In this document: positions 22,033-32,249 of the stretch, piece after piece | How positions within the stretch are numbered: the first letter of the stretch is position 1 | Layout: each line of letters starts with the position of its first letter | From: Rozella allomycis CSF55 | Lineage: Eukaryota; Rozellomycota | DNA length: 64,000 nucleotides | Assembly: GCA_000442015.1 (NCBI GenBank) | Contig: KE560949.1 | Location: 24,835-88,834 of the forward strand | Reading direction: 5' to 3' | Translations under genes and position numbers: made by a program | Notes under the pieces: model-generated | What the model was told of the DNA's origin: nothing | The model's input: only the letters and a program-made list of their open reading frames with translations | Database searches by the model: none

Positions 22033-23362
22033 ATGAAATATTTTGCTGTTTGGACTACCTGTGCTTTCTTATTTAGTGCGTTTGTACTCTGTGAAGATCT
22101 AAGAAAGTACGAAACACTCAAGAAACGCCTTGCTAGTGTACGAGGAACGAAATAGTCATATCTCTCTTTTGTTTCCATACGCAGGAACTCTATGGAATCA
22201 AATGGACGACAAAGAATTTTTTTTCCCAAGATATAATTACGAAGAGTATGTGAGACTAGAAAGTGGGCAAGTGGTTGAATATTTACCATATTTAATTGAA
22301 CAAAAACAAGAAAATTAAAAGTTTCTTCGGATGATTCTCTTTTGGATCCTAAAAGAAATTATATGTCTGATGCTGTTGAAAATGATTATGTGAATTTAGT
22401 TAAATTGTTGGTTGGCACAAATAGCGATGAAAGATACTTTTCCTTCTTATCATCTAAAGAGTTACCAAATCATTTAATTTATCAAATTATTGAATTGAAG
22501 CGCATTGAAATACTTAATTATCTAATGGACAAGGGTGTTATTAAAGAAGAAATTCTTTTCGCATGTTTGCAAACATTTAAAGATCGCCAAAAAGTTGATG
22601 AATTCTTAAAAGAAGTTCAAAGTGTTTCTCTACCTTTATTGGAATATGTTTCTTCTGTTCAAAGTGACGTATCAGTTGAGAAAATGAGCTCCATTTAAAT
22701 AAAGGAATTGAATTCTCGAAAATTATTGTTGTCTATTGAACCAAACCTCATAATTCAAGATACAAAGGAAGAACTAGATTGAAATGATCCAACGGTTTTA
22801 CTAAAGAACATTTTTGACACCAGCCCAGAATCATTTCCCAAAGAGTATGAAACTTTAAAGGAGACATTGAATCCGCATTTATTTTTCTACACTGATAAAA
22901 AAGAAAAATCCATCAAATCTGTTCTTGAACCGCTTTTCAGTAATAGAATAGAAAATAGAATGGTAATTTTAAAAGAAATCCTGAAAGATTTCCCTGAAGT
23001 ATTTTACACTGAAATTGTATTTTTTGAAATATTTAAGAAAGGCGTTCAATTGTTTAAGTTTGTTCTTGAACCTACAAAAGACTTTCACATCTATTTACAA
23101 AATCTTTACATTGAAGATTCTAATAGAAAGCAATCCTATTTCGTTTTTGATCAGTATAAACCCTCATTTGATATCTATTCTTGTTAATTCTGGTGCCTTC
23201 CCACTTTCATTTCGTTTGAATAATTCATTTAACGTCGCTCAAAGAATATTGGTGTCTGACGTTTACAATTCGCTTCGTAACTATAATCAAGTTGAAGTGG
23301 AAGAAGCATTGACGCATCCTAGTCTTGGAATGAACTTTTCTCCCAATTGTCTAAATCAATAG
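22033..23362 (+). pseudogene. Decayed or multi-exon ORF region, product unknown
   Basis: Overlapping open segments on the plus strand (22033-22316, 22342-22698, 22730-23187, 23160-23362) share one composition and direction but need frame changes to connect. Some breaks can be explained by mini-introns: a 28-nt GT...AG intron after MKYFAVWTTCAFLF, and a 30-nt one with a GTTGAG donor near 22670. Others cannot: all three frames are closed around 22775, and the switch near 23150 has no splice pair. Parts resemble ankyrin-like helical repeats (NYLMDKGVIKEEILFACLQ, HLISILVNSGAF). I read it as a pseudogene or a fast-evolving gene with sequence errors, running into transposon sequence at about 23320. 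Confidence 0.35.
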
Positions 23363-23363
23363 T

Positions 23364-24299
23364 TGGAATATTGTCTCTGTAAGATAATATACCATTTACA
23401 TATATCATACTATCTTGAATTTCTTCTAAGTCTTCAGTTAGAAATGTAAGACTTTGAATTTTAATTACTGATAAAGAATCTTCTTCATTATCATTGGGTA
23501 CTTTGAATAACATAGGCATTATTAAGTATTTNATAATAATAATAAGAAATAATCAATTAATCCATACTAAGAAAAACACATATATTAAAATTAAGATATA
23601 TGTAGTTAGAGGCTTTTTCGTTCGTCTGTTTAGTTTGTCGTAAACTTTGTTATCTTCTTTGTACTTTGCATCAAGTCTTTTTATGTGCATGTATTGCTTT
23701 TTCTTTTTTCTAAGTTGATTTTCTTTATGTATACTATATGGCATTACTGTAACCAGGGTGTATGTTTTATTAAAATAACGTTAAAATGTAAAATTTAATT
23801 TTTTTAAAGACAATGTCAATGTGGTTTATTTTATAATTGAAATGATTTTGTTTTTTACGTACTTTATGCATTTAGAGTATCTTAATCCTCAAAAATTGGA
23901 TAGTAAAATAACAAATTCATATTGCGTCCTCATTAATGAGTATGAAATATTTAGAGTAACTTCAATAGCCTTATTAAGGTTGTGAATTCTATGGTATCGT
24001 CATACCATTTACATATTTCATACTATCTTGAATTTTTATGTACGACTTTGAATTCTAATTACTGATAAAGAATCGTCTTCATTATCATTGGGTACTTTGA
24101 ATAACATAGGCATTATTAAGTATTTGTTCTTAGTCGACTTAATATTTTCTAAAAGTAATCCTATTCCATTAACTTGTACACCCGCAATAGGTATTTTCAT
24201 TAAAAGTTTCATCATTTCAAGTAGTCAATTTATAACCTCTTAAAATAAACTTTAATAAGATAAAAAAATTCGTTAAAGTCTATTTTTTTAGTAAATTTC
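23364..24299 (-). mobile_element. Further Helitron-related fragments
   Basis: Two pieces, one on each side of the N at 23532, repeat each other: 23440-23531 and 24036-24128 are near-identical and both encode, on the minus strand, the start MPMLFKVPNDNE. Positions 23905-24010 match 31438-31530 at the left end of the long Helitron copy. A minus-strand ORF at 23553-23744 encodes a short basic segment with a C-terminal hydrophobic helix that I cannot place. The stretch ends in the N at 24300. Confidence 0.55.
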
Positions 24300-24320
24300 N
24301 CTTAGAATTAATCTCTCTCC

Positions 24321-25400
24321 ATGTATCACATATTTTTAACATTATTATACTGTACTCTAGTCGTCTCGCAAACAGAACCAAAAGATATTCAAATCACTTC
24401 ACTCCACCAGCTAAAAGATTTTGAAATGTTCAACGGGAAATTTGAAAAATATCAGTACATTCAAGATCCTATATTCAAGGAGTTTCCATTGTTCTTGGGA
24501 GAAAGAAAAAGGAGTGAACAGTGCGTGCAATACATAAGTGCAAAATTTGTTAGTGCAGATAGTCTAAGAATAACTGTGGATAAATCGCTTATTAAAAATT
24601 ACACCGTCTTTTGTTTGGATAAACTTCATATGGTTGCTGCATCTCGTCAAGTATCATCTATGAACACCTTTGACATTGATTATATTGTGAATCAAAAGGC
24701 CGCTGAGATGTTTCTAACGAGAGAAATGATAGTTTTTCGAAAAGCTAAATTCCAGAGCTCATCGAAAGTGGAATATGGAGCATTTGTCTATGACGAAAAC
24801 GGCCGCGCAAACGAAGTCGGAATTATATCAGAACAATTTAAGACAGAAATTAACGATTCTCACTTAATCATAGAAGTACCGGCCTCCAAAATACTTCAAA
24901 GTCCAGTTCTTGTAGATTGGGATATACATCACCTAGAAGGTGACGGTACAACTTTACCGATAAAAATCTCAGTTAAAAAGGTACTTCCACCGTTTAAAAC
25001 TTTGACTGAAATGACATTATGGCCAAATCATCATACTTTCAATCAATGGCAAATGGGAGTTGATGAAATACATTTACGTGTCATTAAAGTCAAGGATGAT
25101 GGAAAATTAGAAGAATTTCAAATTTTAAAAGTTAACCTTGAAGAAAAACAATATTTTCAGACGGAAATTCCTTTTGGTGTTTACCTCGTTTGTAATGAGT
25201 ATGGAATTTGCCTAAACGTTTCTTTTTTTACACGAGATCGCCATATAGAGAAAGTATTTGATAATGCTACAGCTAAACCTCTCACGGATGACCGCCGTGA
25301 ATATTTTGTCGGTATCGCTGCAATTTGTATTTTTGTAACATTTTTCCTTGTCCCTGTAATCGCCCTCGTTTATTTGAAACGCGTGAAAATTGAAGCGTAA
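24321..25400 (+). CDS. Type I membrane protein, unknown family
   Basis: 359 residues, single exon. An N-terminal signal peptide (MYHIFLTLLYCTLVVSQ), a beta-rich ectodomain of about 310 residues with few Cys, one membrane helix near the C-terminus (YFVGIAAICIFVTFFLVPVI) and a very short basic tail. No family recognised. The membrane-proximal ectodomain has VYLVCNEYGICLNVSFF. The convergent neighbour has a similar element, FFVCTPLGICRTV, in a similar place, so the two may be distant paralogs. About 46 bp separate the two stops. Confidence 0.75.
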   Translation: MYHIFLTLLYCTLVVSQTEPKDIQITSLHQLKDFEMFNGKFEKYQYIQDPIFKEFPLFLGERKRSEQCVQYISAKFVSADSLRITVDKSLIKNYTVFCLDKLHMVAASRQVSSMNTFDIDYIVNQKAAEMFLTREMIVFRKAKFQSSSKVEYGAFVYDENGRANEVGIISEQFKTEINDSHLIIEVPASKILQSPVLVDWDIHHLEGDGTTLPIKISVKKVLPPFKTLTEMTLWPNHHTFNQWQMGVDEIHLRVIKVKDDGKLEEFQILKVNLEEKQYFQTEIPFGVYLVCNEYGICLNVSFFTRDRHIEKVFDNATAKPLTDDRREYFVGIAAICIFVTFFLVPVIALVYLKRVKIEA

Positions 25401-25446
25401 ATGATAAAATAAATGTATTTTTTATTGGCTATCAAAATGTCTTTAT

Positions 25447-27204
25447 TTATATTTTAGGCTTGTGTGAGATTGGCGATGAGGCTTCTTGGTAGAATGGAAT
25501 TGCAAAATTATTCAGCATTCTTTGGTTAGAACTTGCTTTTGATTTACTCCTTATAAAGATAACGGTTTTGATTGATATGATTAATGCTATGATACTCACA
25601 AATACTAATAGAAATGATTTCAAGGCAGTTTCAATTGTTTCAAAAGGGCTCCTTATCGCTATGAAACAGCTATTAACAAAGGCGCCAAGTTCAGTAATAT
25701 AATCTGTAGTTGAACATAACTCATGATCTCCTTCATCTAGTAATACGTTTTCAGCGTTTGCGACCATTGAATTCACTTCATACTTCACACTTTTACGAAC
25801 TCCCGCGACAGTCCTGCAAATCCCTAATGGAGTGCATACAAAAAATTGAGTTTTGCTTTCCCCATGAGTTAACAAACGCATATGCAACCTAAGCTTTAGT
25901 CCCAATAAAGTAAATCCTTCTACTTTATCAATATGTGAGCAAGACGAAGGTTGATATAAGTATAAAGCAACGCCTCCAGGCGACCCTATTCCTGTTATAA
26001 TACATTCTATTATGTCGTTAGATTTTTGTTCGCAACTGAAGTCGTTTATCTCACCATAGTTTTCATAAAACGTGTTAATTTGAACTTCGGATTCGAGAAC
26101 AGTTGTCAATCGGGCATCAGGATTAATACCGCGGAAGTTGAACGTGTTGAAGGAAGTTCTTTCTACTTTAAATTCTTCAAAATCATTGCTAGGTTCGAAC
26201 AAAGGTAGGTTTGACCAGTCAGATTTGCTATATTCCATGTTATAATCTTGAAAGGAATATGATTCTTGGACGATCATGTCCCCTTCAACTTCCAAAAAGA
26301 ACTTCTCGTAAACTTTTACAGTGTCAATTGTGTTAGATCCTATAGGCTCAAATAATTTTCCATTTTTCATGACGACTAGCTTTTTGAATAAAGGGTTGAC
26401 GAAATCTGATTTATGAACCAAAGAAATCTTAATATCGTTAATATCATTATCCGAATGGTTCGCTAAGGCTTCATTAATTGTACCTGTTATTTGTGTAATA
26501 TCATCTGAAGAAATGACTTGGCCATCCGGAGAAATACGTTGCACTTCATATACTGCGACCTCCGTTACTTTACTACCAAATTCAATAAGCTGAACATTAT
26601 CCTCATTCCAAACGCATTTCCAAAATATACAAAATTTGGTAGAACATTTGGCCACCTTCCTTATTTCCTTTGCATTAAAAAATGAATATTGCTTATTTCC
26701 AGGTAAAATCCAAAATTTTATCATTTTAACATTACTTTCAGTAGAACAAAATTCTTTAGGATTTCTTTTTATAATTTTCATATCATTTTCAGCATCATCA
26801 GTACATTTTGGACCATTCTCAGTTACGTGTATATTGGCTCCCCTCAATGCCTTTCTATCCACAGAAAATTCTTCCCTTAGTTCTTTGAGCTTTATTTTAA
26901 ATCCTTCATTAACTGTATATCCATTTGGCATATCTTGTTTGGTGTTGAAACATAACACTGCATGTGGGTTCATTGAAACTTGCGATACAACTTTCAATTG
27001 TTCAATTCCATTTCTGGTTATACTAAACGAAGAGCTAGACTGAGTATATGCACTATGACAATCATTCCAAATGCCAGGATCGGTTGTTGGAGGCGGATCA
27101 AGAAATTTACAAGTCTCACCGTTTGCGTCAGTTGGCCTTTCGGTATTTGCCTTTGAAAGTGACACTAGCACGAAGAATATATTTACAATATGCGATCTTA
27201 ACAT
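25447..27204 (-). CDS. Large type I membrane glycoprotein-like protein, unknown family
   Basis: 585 residues, single exon. Signal peptide (MLRSHIVNIFFVLVSLSKA), a Cys-containing ectodomain of about 500 residues with Cys pairs such as CSTKFCIFWKC near residue 187, then VCTPLGIC, a C-terminal membrane helix (FLLVFVSIIALIISIKTVIF) and a 35-residue basic/polar tail. Size and layout fit a cell-surface receptor or adhesin; class II fusogens also have this layout, but I see no diagnostic motif. No family recognised. It shares a VC-x(3)-GIC element with the convergent neighbour. Confidence 0.75.
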   Translation of the reverse strand: MLRSHIVNIFFVLVSLSKANTERPTDANGETCKFLDPPPTTDPGIWNDCHSAYTQSSSSFSITRNGIEQLKVVSQVSMNPHAVLCFNTKQDMPNGYTVNEGFKIKLKELREEFSVDRKALRGANIHVTENGPKCTDDAENDMKIIKRNPKEFCSTESNVKMIKFWILPGNKQYSFFNAKEIRKVAKCSTKFCIFWKCVWNEDNVQLIEFGSKVTEVAVYEVQRISPDGQVISSDDITQITGTINEALANHSDNDINDIKISLVHKSDFVNPLFKKLVVMKNGKLFEPIGSNTIDTVKVYEKFFLEVEGDMIVQESYSFQDYNMEYSKSDWSNLPLFEPSNDFEEFKVERTSFNTFNFRGINPDARLTTVLESEVQINTFYENYGEINDFSCEQKSNDIIECIITGIGSPGGVALYLYQPSSCSHIDKVEGFTLLGLKLRLHMRLLTHGESKTQFFVCTPLGICRTVAGVRKSVKYEVNSMVANAENVLLDEGDHELCSTTDYITELGAFVNSCFIAIRSPFETIETALKSFLLVFVSIIALIISIKTVIFIRSKSKASSNQRMLNNFAIPFYQEASSPISHKPKI

Positions 27205-27565
27205 TTTTAGAGGCTAAGCAAACGTTTGATTAGTTATTAATGTCATCAAAATTGATTTCATCAAAATTAATTTCGGATAAATTGAATCAATGGTGACTGA
27301 ATTATTAATTAAAAACTATTTGTCATCTTAGATTATGTACTTTTGACACTGTAAGACTGTACTTACAAAATGCGAAGCCAAAATCATTCATCATCTTTCA
27401 ATTTTGTCATGACTCATGATTCATCTCTACTTCCACAACATAAACGAAATTTTAATTCAATAATTAAAATATTGCAGCGATAAGTTTTGATGACCTGTGT
27501 CCTTCATATTAATTATAAATCAAAAATCAAATAATATATAACAAATTAACAATAAACGGAAAATT
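27205..27565. other. Intergenic, no gene seen
   Basis: 361 bp of AT-rich sequence upstream of the membrane protein and downstream of the small spliced gene. It holds short A/T runs and no usable ORF or RNA motif. Confidence 0.5.
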
Positions 27566-27881
27566 TTATTCAACAGATGCGGATTGCTGTGGGTTCTGGA
27601 ATTTAGTCATTTGTCTGAGACCAGTCAGGTGACGCTGCTTCATCATAAGTAAGTTTTCAAGATGTTCAATATCCGCTCTGAGTTCTTCAAGTCGCCACAT
27701 AATCATGGATTGATGTAAATAATTTTCAGCCTTGTTGAACGGGGCTTTCGAAGCGTCCCAAGTTTGCTCTGGAGTCTAATCCTTAAATTTGACTTAAATG
27801 AATTACTTCTGCTTTGTTAGGTAAAAGAGTACCGAGTTGAACGCTCTGGAGATACTGTTCAGAATTTTCCACGTTCGTCAT
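27566..27881 (-). CDS. Small spliced gene, unknown helical protein
   Basis: Two exons joined by a 31-nt GT...AG intron at 27776-27806 give 94 residues from the ATG at 27881: MTNVENSEQYLQSVQLGTLL, then WDASKAPFNKAENYL and a long amphipathic helix WRLEELRADIEHLENLLMMK. The open frame continues about 15 codons upstream (LLKWLAGDPGKFFRL) before a stop, so a first exon may be missing. No family recognised; the composition looks like a small coiled-coil subunit of a complex. Confidence 0.6.
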
Positions 27882-28034
27882 TAGTCTGAAAAATTTACCG
27901 GGGTCGCCCGCAAGCCATTTTAGTAACTAAAAATAAAGCGAGATCACAATAACATTGAAATCGAATCATAAAGGAATTTATTTTCGTTATATTGGAAATT
28001 AAGAGATCAGTGATGAATTATGAGGGATATGGCA

Positions 28035-28640
28035 TTAAACTTTTAAGGTTTTTTGTCTTGATAATTTAATCCTATTATCCAAATCAAATGCAGATATGTC
28101 ATTATTTTTATACGCCCATGAGTAGAAGCTAGAGATTATTATGGTAAGGATAATGTGAATGCCGTAAACACAAAAAGTGAGAACACTCATAATAATTCCA
28201 TTAAAATTGTCTATTTCTGTGTAATCTTTAACTTCAATGAACGATATATCAACTGCTGTTGCCAAAAGAATTGTTCCAACCAAACTAATTAGGAAAGGCG
28301 AGATCACTAGGAATGCAACGAGGAATACAGACCTCGCAGGAGAACGATCAAGCATTATAAAATTGATAAAGATATAGATCATAAATAGAATCTGAAGCGT
28401 AATACTAACAATGAACAGGATTTTTGAAGTGTTAAATAATTTGCCAGATTCTCCCTCTAATATATCACCTCCAAATATTTTAAATGAATACGTAATATGA
28501 TGGGAATTCTTTGAGTAAACCGCCACTGCAAATGGAGTAAATAGTCCTAGTAAACCCAAACACGCTTGAATGGCGGCAAGAAATATGTGAGCTATGTAAA
28601 CCTGGATGGGTGCAGAAATTTTAAGAATATCATAAATCAT
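28035..28640 (-). CDS. Four-helix integral membrane protein, unknown
   Basis: 201 residues, single exon, with four hydrophobic segments at roughly residues 15-42, 70-92, 103-127 and 145-168 and a polar C-terminal tail ending KLSRQKTLKV. A long loop between the first two helices (about 25 residues, ending GGDILEGESGK) recalls claudin/SUR7-type tetraspans in layout only. No signature motif was found, so the family is open. The start lies about 110 bp downstream of the RPL11 stop on the same strand. Confidence 0.7.
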   Translation of the reverse strand: MIYDILKISAPIQVYIAHIFLAAIQACLGLLGLFTPFAVAVYSKNSHHITYSFKIFGGDILEGESGKLFNTSKILFIVSITLQILFMIYIFINFIMLDRSPARSVFLVAFLVISPFLISLVGTILLATAVDISFIEVKDYTEIDNFNGIIMSVLTFCVYGIHIILTIIISSFYSWAYKNNDISAFDLDNRIKLSRQKTLKV

Positions 28641-28753
28641 ATAAAGACGTTAATGTAAAAATGATCACGCAGAAGCCTCGAGATTAAAATCATTCACGTG
28701 AAAATTTAAAAATAGAACAGAAGTTATGAATGGCTATTTTTATTGCAGAATAC

Positions 28754-29390
28754 TTATTTTCCAGAAACAATTCCATCAAACTTGAATCAATAAAATAATT
28801 TAATCTTACAGTTTTCTTGTACCATTCGATGGCGTCTTGTTTGGTCAATTTGTGTGGACGGCCAACCTTAGCACGGCAGTGCTTGCGGCGAGCAACACGG
28901 AAACCAGGGCGGGAAAGGACAACATAAAAGTCCATACCGTAGATACCGATATTTGGATCATATTTAATTCCAAGATCAATGTGTTCTTGAATACCGAATC
29001 CAAAGTTTCCAGTGTTAGAAAAGTTTTCTGATTTAAGTTCGTATTCCTTGACCTTTAATCCTCTTTCAAGAATTTCCTTTGCTTTTGGTCCACGAACAGT
29101 GCAGTGAACAGCGATCTTTTCATTACGACGAACACCGAATTGACGAATAGTAATGGCAGCCTTGGAGAAAACTGGGGTTTGACCAGTGAGTTGTTCAAGA
29201 ACTTTAGCAGCACGAGTGAGACGATCTCCGGATTCACCAACACAGATATTTAAGCAAAGCTTCCAGATATAGATATCACGCATGACGTTTTTCTTTGCTG
29301 ATTCCTCGGCCTAAATATTAGTTTGCACTTTTAAAAAATAAAATAACATGTTCAACGTTAAAATAACAAAAGTGGACGTATTTTTACCAT
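28754..29390 (-). CDS. RPL11: 60S ribosomal protein L11 (uL5)
   Basis: Three exons: the ATG alone (29388-29390), 28810-29310, and 28754-28780; 176 residues. The match to uL5 is strong: [63 protein letters not shown] and, after the last 29-nt intron, the C-terminal [10 protein letters not shown]. It binds 5S rRNA with uL18 in the central protuberance. The first intron (29311-29387) is 77 nt and follows the start codon directly, a layout common in ribosomal protein genes of fungi and the only long intron I find in the window. Confidence 0.95.
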
Positions 29391-29472
29391 TTCTAATACA
29401 GGGGTGAACAGGGGTCTTGGAAAAAAAGAATTCTGAAAATTCAAAGTCCGAAATTTCAGGCGATTTTGAGTT

Positions 29473-31436
29473 TTATTTAGTTATAATAGTTATCAAGTTA
29501 TTAATATGATTCGAAAGTTGAGAGGAAACTCTATTCAAATTTTGTTGAAGGTCTGTCACACTTGAAGGGTAGTCTCTGTCTAAGAGCCGAGAATTTGATG
29601 TTCCATAAGCCATGTAAATGCAGGATTGAATGTGTTGGCCTTGAAGATATTTAAGTTGACAGATATTTTCTTTTAAATATTGTATGAAAGTGTCGAATTG
29701 CAACTTTCTAATTAAGGTTTCAAATTTTGCTATGAATATGATAAAATTGTTGTGATGTGTTTCAAGTGCTTGGAAGAAATTTTCAGTACTGGGATCCTTT
29801 TTAGAAGTTTCGCCTAAATGTTCCAATGATTGCAATAATATAACATTTGCGCTTTGAATCTTTATGGATTGGATTCGCTCTATTTTTTCACAGAATGATT
29901 CATCGAATGGAATATTAGAAAGATTATTAGTTAGAGGATAAAGATATAAAATGCTTCTTAGTCGTGACATCCCAGGGATTTGATTAACCATTTCTCTCAT
30001 CGTGTTTGAAATCATACTTTTTTGCCATTTAACAAATTCAAGATTGTATTGATCATTTATAGTTATAGAATTTTTCATTTCTTTTAAAAGATTGAAATAC
30101 TTTTCAAACATTGTATTGTAAATCATAAAGTCAAAGTGGTTAGAGGTAGAAAAGAGTACTTTGGATAATTCTATCCAAATCAAACCCAATTTACTTATTT
30201 GTTTTAGTGTCTCTGATGTTATTTGTGTTTTACTTTCAGGATTTTTCTCATATATGTGGATTAGATCATTGAGGCTTTGGTCTATTTTATCCATCAAAGA
30301 TAGACAGTCGTTGATTAAAGGTTTACCATTACTGAAAGTTATTTGTTTCACGTTATTGCTTTCAGATTGTTTCTCTTTAATGCCATCTCGCACTTCAAAG
30401 ATTATTGGCAGCACTTTGTTTATGTCATCTAGCATTGTTTCTGATAGTCCGCTATGATTAGTCCATAACTTAGAGATGTGATCGTCTTTATTCTCTTTTT
30501 GGGTAATATCCCATGAAATGGGTGTGTTGCAAATAGTATCGATGCATGAAATATCTTGAAAGTCTATCAATGTTCCGTCTGCACTAAATTCTATAAGATC
30601 TTGGTCATCAATTTTATCATTTTCTATGTTTTATTTATGATAGAAATGTTACCTGAAAGACATCCATCCTCTCCATTCCAAGAGACTTTGTAAGGAACTT
30701 TGATGACTAAATCTTTCCTTAATGCTACTAAAGCGGTTATTTTAACATAATAATCAATATTTATAGTTTTTGATAACTTTCCGTCCGGCCCTAAACCTTC
30801 TTTGAATTGAGTGCTTGGGCAAAGCATGTGGATACCTTTCCCTGTATAGACAGAAGCAACACAATCAACGGCTACATTAATGTCAGGCTTAATAGAAAAT
30901 AAAATTTCTTTTTTAGAGCTTCCCTTTTCAAATCGATGCTCTACATATGCGATAGTTGATTTGTATTGTTCACTTAAAGTGGGATGAATTACAAATGAAG
31001 CCTTTTGTTTTAAAGTTACCTTTAGCCCACTACAAACTTTTGAAGGATCTTCCAATCTAACTTTTAACGTCAATGGGTCTTCAGGTCCAACAATATCTTT
31101 CTCTAGTGTCACTTCAAGATTCAAAAGTTTCTTTCTCGGAATGAGAAACGGTTTCGATTTGGAGCTTTCGAAGACCGATTTTGGAACAAATGATTCAACA
31201 TGGCGAACATTGAACGATAAACAAGCGCATGAATGTTGATGATATATCCATGCATTTCTAAATATATTCCCTGCTTCAATGACGCGGTTGCCAATATCTG
31301 CTATAGAATTTTGTTTGCCCAGGTACGCAAACACTATATACGAAACGCCGCATTCTTGTTCCGACGGATACATAGTCAAAGACGGTGGTAAATGACTTGG
31401 AATATTAATAGCAAACGGAAAGTAATTATCATCTGG
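29473..31436 (-). CDS. Arrestin-domain protein with long C-terminal helical extension, N-terminus missing
   Basis: Two segments joined by a 29-nt intron give about 644 visible residues. The first part is an arrestin fold: FPFAINIPSHLPPSLTM and ECGVSYIVFAYLGK (end of the N-domain), LNLEVTLEKDIVGPEDPLTLKV (start of the C-domain), and YYVKITALVALRKDLVIKVPY. This is nearer to beta/visual arrestins than to fungal alpha-arrestins in its wording. It is followed by about 380 residues of helical sequence that I cannot assign. Arrestins bind phosphorylated receptors and recruit trafficking factors. The gene stops at the N at 31437, beyond which lies transposon sequence, so roughly the first 80-100 residues are absent. 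Confidence 0.8.
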
Positions 31437-32249
31437 NATAACAAATTGATATTGTGTCGTCACTAATGAGTATAAAATATTTAGAGAAACTTCAATAGCT
31501 CTATTAAGGTTGTGAATTCTATGGTATCGTCAACGTCATTGGCAGGGTATTTCTAGTTACTTATCGTATTGGGTCTTCATGAACGATTGTAAAATTTATG
31601 TTAATTATCCATAGAGAAACTTTAATACCTCTATTAAAGTTTTTAATTCTAATCTATCGTCAATGACTTAAGGGGATTTTCTCTAGCGTATTTTAAGATT
31701 CAGGTTTTTAGTGACGGATGTTATCATTGTATTTATTACTACTGGTACTACCTGAAAATATGTGTCAGGGTATTAGTACTTATGCTATCGTCATAGACTC
31801 GTTTTGGGTCAGATATTAATTATTCTATTCATTTATTCTAAATTGTATGGTTCTGTGTATGGATGTTTTTAATATAGGTAAGATTATTAGTTGTTACTTA
31901 AATTCATTTTACACATTGTTTGGTTTTGTTCAGTATGTTACATATATACAATTTTTTATGATACTTGAAATGTAAAGTTTTAAAATCTATTTTTATTATA
32001 TGTTAAATAAGTTATTGCATTGATAAGTAAAAATCATTTAACGATTTAGGATATTTCTGCCATATATTTTGTTTTGTTTCAATCGATAAGTCATGAATTC
32101 GTTTCAATTCTGCTAAATGATCTTTTGTTGGTTTATGTTTAAGGATTTGTTCTTTAGACATTGGTTCATTTAATAAAATGAGGCCGTCGAAATCTTTAAC
32201 TCTGGATAAGACAGTGTATGTTTCTAAAAAAGTTTTACATTGCGTTAAA

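Noticed and set aside
20047-24300. CRISPR or bacterial-type defence island
   Set aside because: The repeats are dispersed transposon copies, not regularly spaced, and the genome is eukaryotic.
25447-27204. Possible HAP2/GCS1 or other class II fusogen
   Set aside because: Only the overall layout (signal peptide, Cys-containing ectodomain, membrane helix) fits; I found no family-specific motif, so it is kept as unknown.
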